Assembly (NCBI GenBank): GCA_016290215.1
Contig: JAEETH010000006.1
Span: 40,866 to 104,865 of the forward strand
Reading direction: 5' to 3'
Source: Bacteroidales bacterium
GTDB lineage: Bacteria > Bacteroidota > Bacteroidia > Bacteroidales > F082
DNA: 64,000 nt
The position numbers and the translations under genes were made by a program. Each line of letters begins with the position of its first letter. Position 1 is the stretch's first letter. The notes under the pieces are model-generated. The model was not told the DNA's origin, searched no databases, and worked only from the letters and a program-made list of their open reading frames with translations. Below, piece by piece: positions 16,080-24,935 of the stretch.

Positions 16080-17330
16080 ATGGTAAACATCGATCAAATC
16101 AATTTTGAAAACAAGCGCGTGGTTATCCGCGTCGATTTCAACGTCCCGTTGGACGACAACTTTAACATCACCGACGACACCCGTATGCGTGCCGCTTTGC
16201 CTACTATCAATAAGGTATTGAATGACAAAGGTATGGTTGTGCTGATGTCGCACCTCGGTCGCCCGAAAAAGAACCCCGACCCGAAGTTCTCCATCAAGCC
16301 GATTATCAAGCACTTGGAAGAATTGTTGGGCCGTCCTGTGCAATTTGCCGACGACTGCATGAAAGCCGCCGACCAAGTGGCTGCCATGAAACCCGGTGAG
16401 GTCATTGTGCTCGAAAACCTGCGTTTCTATGCCGAGGAAGAAGGCAAGCCGCGTGGCATCGAGAAAGGCGAAGAAGGCTACGACGAAGCCAAGAAAGCCA
16501 TCAAAGCCTCGCAGAAAGAGTTCACCAAGACCCTCGCTGGCTATGGCGAATACTACATCAACGACGCCTTCGGCACCGCCCACCGCGCCCATGCTTCCAC
16601 TGCCTTGATTGCCGACTATTTCGACGCCGACCACAAGATGTTCGGTTACCTGATGGGCAAGGAAGTAGCCGCTGTCAACAAGGTGATGAACGAAATCCAA
16701 CATCCTTTCACCGCCATCATGGGTGGTTCGAAGGTCTCCACCAAGATTGAAATCATCGAAAACCTGCTCACAAAGGTCAACAACCTTATCCTCTGTGGCG
16801 GCATGACCTACACCTTCAAGAAAGCCCTCGGTGGCAAGATTGGCAACTCCATCTGCGAAGACGACAAACTTGACCTCGCCCTCGACATTTTGGCCAAAGC
16901 CAAGGAAAAAGGCGTCAATCTCGTTCTCGCCATCGACTGCGTGGTTGGTGACAAGTTCGGCAACGATGCCAACACCCAAGTCGTCGACCCGATGAACATC
17001 CCAGACGGTTGGGAAGGCATGGACATCGGCCCGAAGACCCGCGAACTCTTCGCCAACGTCATCAAAGGCTCTAAGACCATCCTTTGGAACGGTCCCTGCG
17101 GCGTGTTTGAATTCGACACATTTGCACAAGGCTCAAAGGCTATCGCTGAGGCCATTGCAGCAGCCACCAAAGATGGTGCCTTCTCGCTCATCGGCGGCGG
17201 TGACTCCGTGGCTTGCATTAACAAGTTTGGCCTAGCTGACCAAGTGAGCTATGTGTCCACTGGCGGCGGTGCCTTGCTCGAAGCCATCGAAGGCAAGGAA
17301 TTGCCTGGCATCGCAGCGATTAAGAAGTAA
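16080..17330 (+). CDS. pgk: Phosphoglycerate kinase
   Basis: 416 residues, the usual length. [27 protein letters not shown] at the N-terminus (substrate binding), SHLGRPK, a FADDC segment, [33 protein letters not shown] and the nucleotide-binding [13 protein letters not shown]. It catalyses the ATP-forming step of glycolysis between 1,3-bisphosphoglycerate and 3-phosphoglycerate. An ATG five bases upstream is in a different frame and closes at once, so 16,080 is the start. Codon use looks like that of a highly expressed gene (many GCC, ATC, AAG codons). A hairpin follows the stop. Confidence 0.97.
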   Translation: MVNIDQINFENKRVVIRVDFNVPLDDNFNITDDTRMRAALPTINKVLNDKGMVVLMSHLGRPKKNPDPKFSIKPIIKHLEELLGRPVQFADDCMKAADQVAAMKPGEVIVLENLRFYAEEEGKPRGIEKGEEGYDEAKKAIKASQKEFTKTLAGYGEYYINDAFGTAHRAHASTALIADYFDADHKMFGYLMGKEVAAVNKVMNEIQHPFTAIMGGSKVSTKIEIIENLLTKVNNLILCGGMTYTFKKALGGKIGNSICEDDKLDLALDILAKAKEKGVNLVLAIDCVVGDKFGNDANTQVVDPMNIPDGWEGMDIGPKTRELFANVIKGSKTILWNGPCGVFEFDTFAQGSKAIAEAIAAATKDGAFSLIGGGDSVACINKFGLADQVSYVSTGGGALLEAIEGKELPGIAAIKK

Positions 17331-17345
17331 TTTTTTATATCGCTT

Positions 17346-17396
17346 GTGACCATGACTATGACCGCTTTTACTAATGTTTAAGCGGTCATGGTCATA
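17346..17396 (+). terminator. Hairpin after pgk built from a GACCATGACTATGACCG repeat
   Basis: Arms around 17,349-17,367 and 17,380-17,396 (ATGACCGCT against AGCGGTCAT, with a further GAC/GTC extension) enclose a loop of about 13 bases. No long T-tract follows. The arm sequence is related to the palindrome at the end of ybeY (56,638-56,700), so this may be a dispersed element rather than a dedicated terminator. Confidence 0.55.
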
Positions 17397-17452
17397 TTAT
17401 TTTGGCATGTATTCGAAAAAGAGTGTATGCAAAAAGGTGGCTTTGGCTACCT

Positions 17453-17541
17453 TTTTTTACTTTCGAAAGTAAAAAATTATACTCCTTTTTATTTCTCAAA
17501 AGTAAAAAAATGCATTTATTTTTGTTTTTCTAAAGTAAAAA
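17453..17541. promoter_or_regulatory. Three operator-like repeats spaced 33 bp upstream of the AAA ATPase gene
   Basis: The first site is a perfect 24-bp palindrome (centre TACTTTCGAAAGTA, flanked by T and A runs, 17,453-17,476). Two further imperfect copies keep the half-site AAAGTAAAAA. The G of this half-site lies at 17,469, 17,502 and 17,535, exactly 33 bases apart, i.e. on the same face of the helix. The last site ends about 5-8 bases before the -7 box. This fits binding sites for a multimeric repressor or activator. Confidence 0.6.
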
Positions 17542-17545
17542 ATCG

Positions 17546-17553
17546 TAGTTTTG
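17546..17553 (+). promoter_or_regulatory. -7 box of the AAA ATPase gene
   Basis: TAGTTTTG, matching TAnnTTTG, 22 bases before the ATG at 17,575. It lies inside the upstream extension of the open frame, so the longer start at 17,551 is unlikely. Confidence 0.5.
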
Positions 17554-17574
17554 CAGCGAGAAAAACAGAAAACT

Positions 17575-18768
17575 ATGGATACTTTGTTCAAAACATACGG
17601 TCGTTTGTTAGCCGACACCGATTTGAGTTTCACTCGATACCTTTACGACAAAATCAACTGGGACAACCGATTGATTGTCATCAAGGGAGCAAAAGGCGTG
17701 GGTAAGACAACTTTGATGCTGCAACACATCAAACGCACTTTCACGAATGTCGAAAAAGCTTTATATGTTTCTTTGGATCATATTTGGTTTGCCAACCACA
17801 CCTTACTTGAATTAGCAGAATACCACTACACGCATGGCGGTACCCATCTTTTTTTGGACGAAGTCCATAAATACAAAAACTGGCAGCAGGAAATAAAGAA
17901 CATTTATGATTCCTATCCTCGTCTGTATATCGTGGTGACCGGCTCATCGATGCTGAAATTGGAAGAGTCGCTGACAGCTGACCTTTCGCGTCGCCATCGA
18001 GCCTACACGATGGAAGGCCTTTCTTTCAGAGAATACTTGAAGTTGGAGCAGGTGGCCGACCTTCCTGTGCTGTCTTTGGAAACCATACTAAACAACCATT
18101 TCACCGAGGCTTCGCAAATCACATCGAAAGTAAAAGTATTGCAACACTTTGAAAAATACATAGAATCAGGTTATTACCCATTCTATCGTGAAGAAGGCGA
18201 TGGTTTTCCCGACCGGCTTCAACAGGTAATAGACACGGTTGTCACCGTTGAAATCCCTGCAGTGAGCCATATTGAATATGATTCCGTTTATAAGGTCAAA
18301 CAACTTTTGGCTATATTGGCCGAACTAAAACCTTATACCTTAAATATATCATCACTTTGCACTACATTACAAGCCTCACGCAACAATGTATTGAAACTCC
18401 TTGATTTGATGGATAAGGCGGCTTTGGTAAGACGACTCTACGCCACTGAAAGCGGAATGAACATGTTGACAAAGCCAGAAAAAATACTTTTCTACAATAC
18501 CAACCTGATGTACTGCCTGACCCTTCAAGTCGATTCAGGAACCATGCGCGAAACCTATCTTGCTTCACAAGTTGGTGTCAATCATAAACTTTATATGCCT
18601 TGCAAAGGCGATTTGGTTGTAGATGGAAAATGGCTTTTTGAAGTGGGCGGAAAAGGAAAAGGATTCTCTCAAATCAAGGATATCAAAGACAGTTTTGTTG
18701 TAACCGACAATATGGAAATTGGCCATGGAAACAAGATTCCACTATGGCTTTTTGGTTTGTTGTATTGA
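17575..18768 (+). CDS. AAA-family ATPase with DUF4143 domain
   Basis: 397 residues from MDTLFKTYG. Walker A GAKGVGKTTLM at about residue 40, Walker B LFLDEVHKY around 92, sensor-like VVTGSS. The middle (about 200-290) holds a winged-helix-like region (SSLCTTLQASRNNVLKLLDLMDKAALVRRLY), and the end fits DUF4143 with a KGDLVVDGKWLFEVGGKGKG segment resembling a degenerate nuclease-like core. The family (AAA_14/DUF4143) is very common in Bacteroidales and archaea; its function is not established. Preceded by three operator-like repeats, so expression is probably tightly controlled. The A/T content is higher than in pgk, suggesting a mobile accessory gene. Confidence 0.88.
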   Translation: MDTLFKTYGRLLADTDLSFTRYLYDKINWDNRLIVIKGAKGVGKTTLMLQHIKRTFTNVEKALYVSLDHIWFANHTLLELAEYHYTHGGTHLFLDEVHKYKNWQQEIKNIYDSYPRLYIVVTGSSMLKLEESLTADLSRRHRAYTMEGLSFREYLKLEQVADLPVLSLETILNNHFTEASQITSKVKVLQHFEKYIESGYYPFYREEGDGFPDRLQQVIDTVVTVEIPAVSHIEYDSVYKVKQLLAILAELKPYTLNISSLCTTLQASRNNVLKLLDLMDKAALVRRLYATESGMNMLTKPEKILFYNTNLMYCLTLQVDSGTMRETYLASQVGVNHKLYMPCKGDLVVDGKWLFEVGGKGKGFSQIKDIKDSFVVTDNMEIGHGNKIPLWLFGLLY

Positions 18769-18785
18769 AGAAATGACTATTTTTG
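18756..18785 (+). promoter_or_regulatory. Promoter of the beta-helix T9SS protein gene
   Basis: TTTG at 18,756-18,759 and TATTTTTG at 18,778-18,785 with 18 bases between, matching the Bacteroidota pattern. The ATG at 18,811 follows 25 bases later. Confidence 0.6.
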
Positions 18786-18810
18786 CCAATAGTTTGAAAA
18801 TTTATCGAAA

Positions 18811-20262
18811 ATGAAAAAAGAAACCTTGATTTTAGCTTTTTTTCTTAGCCTTTGGTCAATGATGAATGCACAATGGGTGAGCCCTGGCAGCGGCACAACT
18901 TACACCATGAGTGAACTCGTCAATATTACTGATGGTGTGGTGACTTTTGAATCCAATAACTACTACATCCATTCCGACCTTACCTTTTCGCAAAACGATG
19001 TCTTAAAAATTGACAATGGTTTTACAAAGATCTTTGTTGAAGACGCACTTATAACTATCAAAGGCTCAATGATTTGTGAAAACGCAAACCGTGTCTCTGT
19101 TATGGGCGAACCTCACTTCAGCATGAGGTTTGAAAACGCTACGGGTTGCGAGGTTAAAAAGATGTATTTCAGCGATGGTAATGGCATCAAGGTGATTGAA
19201 TCCGATGTTGCATTTTCCGATACCAAATTCCTCTATTTTACCCGAGATTACGCCAATGCGGTCATTGATTTCATGAACTGTAACCCCATCATTGAGAATT
19301 GTATTTTCATGATGAACGAAAGTGCAGCCATCAGTTCGCCAGCCAATGGTCAAGGCTCACCGCAAATTTTGAACTGCATGTTCGATGCCAATGCCGATTC
19401 TAATGGTTTCAATAGCCCACAAATCAACCTTGGACCTGGCGGTGAAGACACTATCCGCATTGTAGGAAACGAAATCGACGACCGCTGGGCTTCGTGGCAT
19501 GTGGGTGGCATTTCAGTGGCCGACCTCATGGGCACAGGTTCCACAAAAGTACTGCTGAAAGATAATGTCATTTCCAATGGGCGTTATGGTTACAACCAAC
19601 AAGGCCTGACCCTTTCTTCTGTCATCGAGAGAAATCAATTCGTTGATAATCACTATGAGGACAACCCCATGAACGGCGGTAGCGGCATCAGCATCTACGG
19701 CATGAACGAAAACAATAAAGCCATCATCCGCAATAACACCATCACGGGCAACTTGTGGGGAATCACAGTCATTAATGCCGCTGATGTCAACCTTGGCACT
19801 GATGAAGAGTTTGGACTAAACTGGATACATGACAATGGCAACAATGGTGTCGTCTATGACCTTTACAACAATTCCACATACGATATTATGGCCTGTGGAA
19901 ATGATTGGGGAAGTATGGATCCAGAAGAAGTGGAAGATCACATTTATCACCAATACGACAATCCAAGTTTAGGTTTGGTTCATTATTATCCTCTTACCAT
20001 AATCGAATCTATAAACGAGTCAACTTCTTTATCCTTCGAAATTTCACCTAATCCGGTTTCTAATGGTGTTTTTAGTCTCGTTTTAGATGAAGGACAACCC
20101 TCCAAAATGGCGATTTACAACCTTAACGGACAACTTATCAAATCACAACAAATTGATAATAAAGAAAATACTATCAATATTGAATCTTTGGAAAGTGGAG
20201 TATATTTTGTTGAAGTGAAAAATGCTGGTGGAAAAACCGTGAAGAGAATTGTCGTCAGATAA
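18811..20262 (+). CDS. Secreted parallel beta-helix protein with type IX secretion sorting domain
   Basis: 483 residues. Signal peptide (MKKETLILAFFLSLWSMMNAQ). Residues about 60-390 show the repeated short strands of a right-handed beta-helix (RIVGNEIDD, VLLKDNVISNGRYG, AIIRNNTITGNLWG). The last 75 residues are a type A T9SS sorting domain: ISPNPVSNGVFSLVL, KMAIYNLNGQLIKSQQ, ESGVYFVEVKN, VKRIVVR. Exported across the outer membrane and probably anchored at the surface. Substrate unknown; no obvious polysaccharide-lyase residues were identified. It shows that the organism has a type IX secretion system. Confidence 0.88.
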   Translation: MKKETLILAFFLSLWSMMNAQWVSPGSGTTYTMSELVNITDGVVTFESNNYYIHSDLTFSQNDVLKIDNGFTKIFVEDALITIKGSMICENANRVSVMGEPHFSMRFENATGCEVKKMYFSDGNGIKVIESDVAFSDTKFLYFTRDYANAVIDFMNCNPIIENCIFMMNESAAISSPANGQGSPQILNCMFDANADSNGFNSPQINLGPGGEDTIRIVGNEIDDRWASWHVGGISVADLMGTGSTKVLLKDNVISNGRYGYNQQGLTLSSVIERNQFVDNHYEDNPMNGGSGISIYGMNENNKAIIRNNTITGNLWGITVINAADVNLGTDEEFGLNWIHDNGNNGVVYDLYNNSTYDIMACGNDWGSMDPEEVEDHIYHQYDNPSLGLVHYYPLTIIESINESTSLSFEISPNPVSNGVFSLVLDEGQPSKMAIYNLNGQLIKSQQIDNKENTINIESLESGVYFVEVKNAGGKTVKRIVVR

Positions 20263-20282
20263 ACCACAAAACCAAGCGAAAA

Positions 20283-20310
20283 AGAAAGGCAGCTTCGGCT
20301 GTCTTTTTTT
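20283..20310 (+). terminator. Intrinsic terminator after the beta-helix gene
   Basis: A hairpin with the stem GGCAGC/GCTGTC around a TTCG tetraloop, extended by A-T pairs and followed by a run of seven T. It is a classical rho-independent terminator and lies 18 bases before the promoter of the next gene. Confidence 0.85.
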
Positions 20311-20336
20311 GTTTTGAAAAACTTTTCCTATTTTTG
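20308..20336 (+). promoter_or_regulatory. Promoter of the CARF-nuclease gene
   Basis: TTTG at 20,308-20,311 and TATTTTTG at 20,329-20,336 with a 17-base spacer. The expected transcript start is only about 12 bases before the ATG at 20,355, a very short leader. It overlaps the tail of the preceding terminator. Confidence 0.55.
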
Positions 20337-20354
20337 TGCCAAATTATTTTCATT

Positions 20355-21515
20355 ATGTCAAAAACTATAGTCAACATCATAGACAAAAGCAACCCTTTGC
20401 CGGCATATCTGTTCACTAAGGAATACTACGAAGACGGTGATGAGCTGCTGTTTATTTCCGCTGAAGAAGAAGCCGATTGTATCCAACTTTTGACCCAACA
20501 GCTTGAGGTGGATGAAAACTTAGTGAAAAGCATTATCGTCAAGCGTTACGAAGACAAGTTTCTCTACGAACGTATTTGTAGAACCATCAAAGGCGAACTG
20601 ATTCCCAACAAGCAGTATTATCTCAACCTTGCTGGCGGCAACCGTTACATGACCTTGTCGGTGCAACACGTTTTCGAAGAGTTCAACACCTTGTTTTTCT
20701 ACACACAAACCCGTGAAAACCTGATTGTCAAGACCATCTTCGACCATAGCATCTATGACGACGATGACGAAGTGTTTCCCATCAAACATCGCATGACGCT
20801 GAAGGAATATTTTGGCCTTTATGGTCTCCAAAGCGATGTGGATGAGCCTCGCCAACAAGTGAAAGATACCGCTTTTTCACAGCATTTGTTTACCATGTTT
20901 TCGCAAAACCTCTTTGGTCAAGGCGATTATCAGGTGATGGAAACCTTGCGCGAGAAATATCGCAACTGGAAGTTCCTCATCATCTCGGAAGTGGAAAATC
21001 CGCATAAGGACTACATGACTCCAATTCCCAACTTAAGCAAGTTCTTGAATTACATTGGTTTTGTTCCCGAAAGACCTGGTTCTTTGCAAAGCAATGAAAT
21101 TGAATACCTTACAGGTGGATGGTTTGAGGAATATGTCTACGCTTTGATTAAAAATGTGCTGCAGCCCGACGACATCGCCATGGGTGTCCACATTTCGAAC
21201 GGCATTATCAAACACAACAACGAATTGGATGTGTGCTTTATGAAAGCCAACAAACTGTTCGTTATTGAATGCAAGACGGGCGTGACCAGCGAAAGCCTCT
21301 ACAATGAAATTGTATATAAGGTGTGCGCTTTGAAAGAAGTGTTGCTCGGCACCAGCAATTCCTACATCTTCTCGCTTAAGAAAGACCACAAGGGCAGTTG
21401 GAAGAAGACGGCGAAGTATATGGGCATCACCTTCTGCGACTGGCTCAACCTTACCAAGCCTAACATGTTGAAGGAAATCCTTAAGTCAATGGACAAAATT
21501 GCCAAGGAAAACTGA
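20355..21515 (+). CDS. CARF-domain PD-(D/E)XK nuclease, Card1/Can2-like (DUF1887)
   Basis: 386 residues from MSKTIVNIID; an earlier in-frame ATG lies inside the promoter. Residues 1-160 fit a CARF-type Rossmann domain, with NPLPAYL at 13-19 and the ligand loop NLAGGNRYMT at 91-100 (compare NLTGGTK in CARF proteins). Residues about 250-386 fit a restriction-type nuclease with all key residues: GGWFEEYVY (Glu258/259), ELDVCF (Asp292), FVIECKTG (Glu305, Lys307). Card1/Can2 enzymes are cyclic-oligoadenylate-activated nucleases of type III CRISPR systems. Here no cas gene or repeat array is near, so it is either an orphan effector working with a distant locus or part of another signalling defence. 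The next gene converges and overlaps by 30 bases. Confidence 0.85.
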   Translation: MSKTIVNIIDKSNPLPAYLFTKEYYEDGDELLFISAEEEADCIQLLTQQLEVDENLVKSIIVKRYEDKFLYERICRTIKGELIPNKQYYLNLAGGNRYMTLSVQHVFEEFNTLFFYTQTRENLIVKTIFDHSIYDDDDEVFPIKHRMTLKEYFGLYGLQSDVDEPRQQVKDTAFSQHLFTMFSQNLFGQGDYQVMETLREKYRNWKFLIISEVENPHKDYMTPIPNLSKFLNYIGFVPERPGSLQSNEIEYLTGGWFEEYVYALIKNVLQPDDIAMGVHISNGIIKHNNELDVCFMKANKLFVIECKTGVTSESLYNEIVYKVCALKEVLLGTSNSYIFSLKKDHKGSWKKTAKYMGITFCDWLNLTKPNMLKEILKSMDKIAKEN

Positions 21516-22391
21516 CGATGCTTCGGTAACTTCTATTCTCGATTTCAGACCAAAGAACAAAGGTCTGTTATCGTCAAAATGTCCGGCAGGGAAACCGAAA
21601 CAAAGGGGATAGTTATACTCTGCCACAGCCTCTGCTATAACCTGTTCTGCTGTCATACCAAAAGGATGCGAATTATCTTTGATTTGGGTCAAACCACCAA
21701 CGATAAGCCCTTTTAGATTTTCCAATTTTCCTGCGCGCTTCAATGCATGCATCATCCTGTCAATGTGATAGATATATTCATCCACATCTTCAATGAACAT
21801 TATTTTTCCATCCAATTCAGGAAAAGTGTTGGAACCCATCATGCCATATAAAACCGACAGATTGCCGCCTACTATTTCACCTTCCATTACATCATTTTTA
21901 TTCAAAGGATGAGAAGGAAACTCATATTGCAAAGGCTTACCCAAAAGTGCATCAAATAAAGCATGTTTTGCTTCTGGGGTTTTGTTTTCAAAATAAAAAG
22001 GCATGGCAGCATGCAAACTCGGCACACCCAAACGATTTAGTTTTCCATGAAACACCGTGCCGTCACTAAAGCCTATAATCCATTTCGGATGTTGTAAAAA
22101 TTGGGTGAAGTCCAATTTGTCGATGATGCGGATGCTACCATAACCGCCTCTCGCTATCCAAATCGCCTCAATATCTTCATCATCTAAATAATGCTGAAAC
22201 ACAGCAGCACGGAAGTTGTCATCGCCAGCAAAAATATAATGCTGGGCAAAGAGTCTCTCGTCATAAACAGGAACAAAACCTTTCTCTTTCAACCAGTTGA
22301 TGGCAAACTGCATTTCATCAGGCGTCACCATTCGAGCAGGAGCTGCAATGGCAATCTTTGAACCTGGTTTCAAAAAATCTATCTGCTTCAT
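21486..22391 (-). CDS. LD-carboxypeptidase (S66 family, LdcA-like)
   Basis: 301 residues, typical size. Nucleophile Ser109 in WIIGFSDGT, Glu in FIEDVDEYIYHIDRMMHAL and His in FPAGHFDDN form the S66 Ser-Glu-His triad. ARGGYG at 81 is a conserved family motif. The enzyme removes the terminal D-alanine of murein tetrapeptides in the cytoplasm during peptidoglycan recycling. Its start overlaps the stop of the repeat protein by four bases (ATGA), so the two are co-expressed. The end overlaps the convergent CARF-nuclease gene. Confidence 0.92.
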   Translation of the reverse strand: MKQIDFLKPGSKIAIAAPARMVTPDEMQFAINWLKEKGFVPVYDERLFAQHYIFAGDDNFRAAVFQHYLDDEDIEAIWIARGGYGSIRIIDKLDFTQFLQHPKWIIGFSDGTVFHGKLNRLGVPSLHAAMPFYFENKTPEAKHALFDALLGKPLQYEFPSHPLNKNDVMEGEIVGGNLSVLYGMMGSNTFPELDGKIMFIEDVDEYIYHIDRMMHALKRAGKLENLKGLIVGGLTQIKDNSHPFGMTAEQVIAEAVAEYNYPLCFGFPAGHFDDNRPLFFGLKSRIEVTEASSVFLGNFVH

Positions 22392-23902
22392 TCTCTGACA
22401 ATTTCATCTTCATCCAAGGCCTCACCATCATATTTCACTTCCTTGCCATGGTCGTAAGTGATGGTAAAATACAATTCACCTGTATCAAGATATTTTTTCC
22501 AGTCGCCATGCTTCACACCAGCAGCATAACTTTGAATCTCGCGCAACCTACCGTTCTCATAGTAGAAGGAATGTTCTCCATCAGGATAGCCCGCATTGAA
22601 ATTACCTCGGAAAGCCATTTTATCGTTATTGTAATACGACACCCACTCCCCTACTTGTTTGTCATTGCGGTACTCGCCTTGGGTACGCATGTCACCGATT
22701 TGCTCAGTCCATTTGCCGTTTTTCATGCCATCGAAATACGTACCCGTGACGATGGTGTTTCCTTTTGTGTCGTATTCAACGTATGGCCCATTTTCCATAC
22801 CTTTATAAAACTGTTCCTCAATCTGCTTTTGGCCGTTTTCATAATACCAAATCCAAATTCCATCTGGCTGACCATCAGTATAATTACCTACTTCTTGCAC
22901 TTTACCGTTTTGATAATAAAACTTCCATTCTCCAGAACGTTGTCCTTCGACGAAGATACCTTCTGCACGCAAACTATTGTCGGGATAAAACTCCTTAAAA
23001 TAGCCACGTCGTTTTCCGTCGGTATCCACAATGCCTTGACCCGTCAAAACACCTTTTTGATAAGTTTGTGAACTCACCACATTGCCTTTTTCATCAAACT
23101 CACGCCAAACGCCTTCTTTTTTTCCGTCACGGAAAGAAGCCTCACGCTTTATCTTACCATCCGAATAATATTCATACTGCATAACGAGCGGTTTCATTTC
23201 ACTCTCTAAAACTTGCTCTACATCGTTCACATATTTTGTAATCTTCTTCAAATTACCTTTTTCATCATATTCTTTGTAAAAACTATCACGCAATCCGTGA
23301 CGATAATAACACTCAGTATGGACGCTCCAATCGTCGAAGAATGTTTTCCAATAACCATGTTTCTTACCATCGCGATCGTAACGATTCAAAGCTTCGCGAG
23401 ACATCACGAAACCTTTACGGTATGTGACGATTTCGCGTAATAAACCAGTGGTATCAAAAACAGGTGAGATGCCTTCTTCCAACCCGTTGACAAAGTTCAT
23501 CGTCTGAAGTAAACGTCCTTTTTTATCCACCCTTTTTCCTTCGCCTTGTCTTACATCGTTGACAAAAGGTTCCATCACTATTTCAGTTTCACTATAAGTG
23601 AAACGCGGTCCATTTTTCAAATCCTTCTTGTAGTTGACCACTAAACTTGTGTCGCCATTTTCCTTCAAAAACACCCAAGTGCTGTCCAAAAGAAACTCTG
23701 TACGCTTGCCGATGGACTTCAACTGACCGCTTTCGTAATAGGTTTTCCAAAGTCCGTCAGGACGACCATCACGCAAGATTCCCTCGCTTGAAATTTGACC
23801 ATTTGGATAGGTAAAAGTCTGATATTCAGACTGCGAAAATAATCTCGTACTGAATATCAACACTATGAAAACCAAAGATATAACGCTAAAAAACCGCTTC
23901 AT
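22388..23902 (-). CDS. Secreted YwqK/MORN_2 repeat protein
   Basis: 504 residues from MKRFFSVISLVF; the upstream ATG at 23,935 overlaps the promoter. Signal peptide, then about 15-20 repeats of 20-24 residues of the form 'YYENGQ...G.Y.DG...G.W..Y' (for example YESGQLKSIG, YYENGQKQIEEQFYKGMENG, FYYENGRLREIQSYAAGVKHG), i.e. MORN_2/YwqK-type. Such proteins are often annotated as toxin-antitoxin YwqK antitoxins, but in Bacteroidota they are mostly exported and of unknown role. Coupled to an LD-carboxypeptidase, so an envelope role is possible. Confidence 0.85.
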   Translation of the reverse strand: MKRFFSVISLVFIVLIFSTRLFSQSEYQTFTYPNGQISSEGILRDGRPDGLWKTYYESGQLKSIGKRTEFLLDSTWVFLKENGDTSLVVNYKKDLKNGPRFTYSETEIVMEPFVNDVRQGEGKRVDKKGRLLQTMNFVNGLEEGISPVFDTTGLLREIVTYRKGFVMSREALNRYDRDGKKHGYWKTFFDDWSVHTECYYRHGLRDSFYKEYDEKGNLKKITKYVNDVEQVLESEMKPLVMQYEYYSDGKIKREASFRDGKKEGVWREFDEKGNVVSSQTYQKGVLTGQGIVDTDGKRRGYFKEFYPDNSLRAEGIFVEGQRSGEWKFYYQNGKVQEVGNYTDGQPDGIWIWYYENGQKQIEEQFYKGMENGPYVEYDTKGNTIVTGTYFDGMKNGKWTEQIGDMRTQGEYRNDKQVGEWVSYYNNDKMAFRGNFNAGYPDGEHSFYYENGRLREIQSYAAGVKHGDWKKYLDTGELYFTITYDHGKEVKYDGEALDEDEIVRE

Positions 23903-23922
23903 TTTCGTTTTTAAATTCGGGT

Positions 23923-23930
23923 CAAAATTA
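23923..23930 (-). promoter_or_regulatory. -7 box of the YwqK-type/LD-carboxypeptidase operon
   Basis: TAATTTTG on the minus strand, 20 bases before the ATG at 23,902. It supports the shorter start. Confidence 0.5.
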
Positions 23931-24491
23931 GACATTTTAATTGGATTAGAGATACCCGATTTTCAATTTGCGGAAAAACGTCGCCAAGTTATCAACACAT
24001 CATTTATCAATATTTCATTTTTATGTTTTTTAAAGATTAATTTTTAGAAAAATGATACGGATGATATTATGCTTGTGAATTGGTTGAAAACTTTTCAATA
24101 AAATTCTTGCATTAATGATTTCCAATTTGAGGGAGTGTTTTTTGATATGAATAAGGAATTATTTTTCAGGCTAATTTATACCTTTTTATTTATTCGATGA
24201 AAAATGAAAAATTGGATAAAATAAGGTTCGATTTTTTGAAATAATGTTCATTTTCGACTCTTATTTTAGTTGATAGATGTTGATTAAAAATGGTCTGGTT
24301 ATTATGCACCTCAATCAAAAAGTTATCAACAAATAATCTGTTGATAACTTACAATTTGTTGATTATTAGGTTCTTGATTTAAAAACATTGAATTGATATC
24401 ATTGGGTAAGTTATTCAGAAATAGTGGGTTCTAAAGATTCCGAACAACGAAAATGCGTAATTTTGCGACATCTTTTATCAACAACGAAAAA
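23931..24491. other. A/T-rich gap with four DnaA-box-like TTATCAACA sites
   Basis: No convincing coding frame in about 560 bases. The nonamer TTATCAACA occurs at 23,989-23,997, 24,323-24,331 and 24,475-24,483, and reversed at 24,339-24,347; TTATCAATA lies at 24,004. It differs by one base from the DnaA box TTATCCACA. The middle pair forms a perfect 11-bp inverted repeat (AGTTATCAACA / TGTTGATAACT) around 7 bases at 24,321-24,349. A rpiB promoter box (TAATTTTG, 24,458-24,465) is at the right end. Gene direction does not switch here as expected at an origin, so it may be a DnaA-binding or other regulatory region. Confidence 0.5.
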
Positions 24492-24935
24492 ATGGAACGC
24501 ATCATACCCATAGCAAGTGATCATGGAGGCTTCGAAATGAAGCAATTTTTGATTGACAAATTGACTGAAGCTGGCTATACAGTCGATGATTTTGGCACCT
24601 ATAGCAATGAAAGTGTCGACTATCCCGACTTCATTCATCCTTTGGCTTCGGCCATCGCTGCTGGCACTTATCCTTTGGGAATTATCCTTTGCGGTAGTGG
24701 CAATGGTGCCCAGATGACGGCCAACCATCATCATAATGTACGCGCAGCGTTGTGTTGGAATGTTGAATTAGCCAAATTGGCACGTCAGCATAACGATGCC
24801 AACATTCTTGCCCTGCCAGGTCGTTTCATTCCCAATGAATTAGCTTGGGAGATGGTGCAAGCGTTTCTGAACACCGATTTTGAAGGTGGCCGTCATGTGA
24901 GAAGAGTGGAAAAGATAGAATCTTATGACTTATGA
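24492..24935 (+). CDS. rpiB: Ribose-5-phosphate isomerase B
   Basis: 147 residues from MERIIPIASDHGG; the frame upstream of this ATG covers the promoter. IASDHGGFEMK at the start, DFGTYSNESVDYPDF, the catalytic Cys in IILCGSGNGAQMTANHH and the DANILALPGRFI end are all characteristic of RpiB/LacA. It interconverts ribose 5-phosphate and ribulose 5-phosphate in the pentose phosphate pathway. It overlaps the start of lutB by four bases. Allose-6-phosphate isomerase activity of the same fold is an alternative. Confidence 0.93.
   Translation: MERIIPIASDHGGFEMKQFLIDKLTEAGYTVDDFGTYSNESVDYPDFIHPLASAIAAGTYPLGIILCGSGNGAQMTANHHHNVRAALCWNVELAKLARQHNDANILALPGRFIPNELAWEMVQAFLNTDFEGGRHVRRVEKIESYDL

Noticed and set aside
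23931-24491. Chromosome origin oriC
   Set aside because: DnaA-box-like sites exist, but gene directions on the two sides do not switch as expected and no dnaA or dnaN lies near; kept as an A/T-rich regulatory region.
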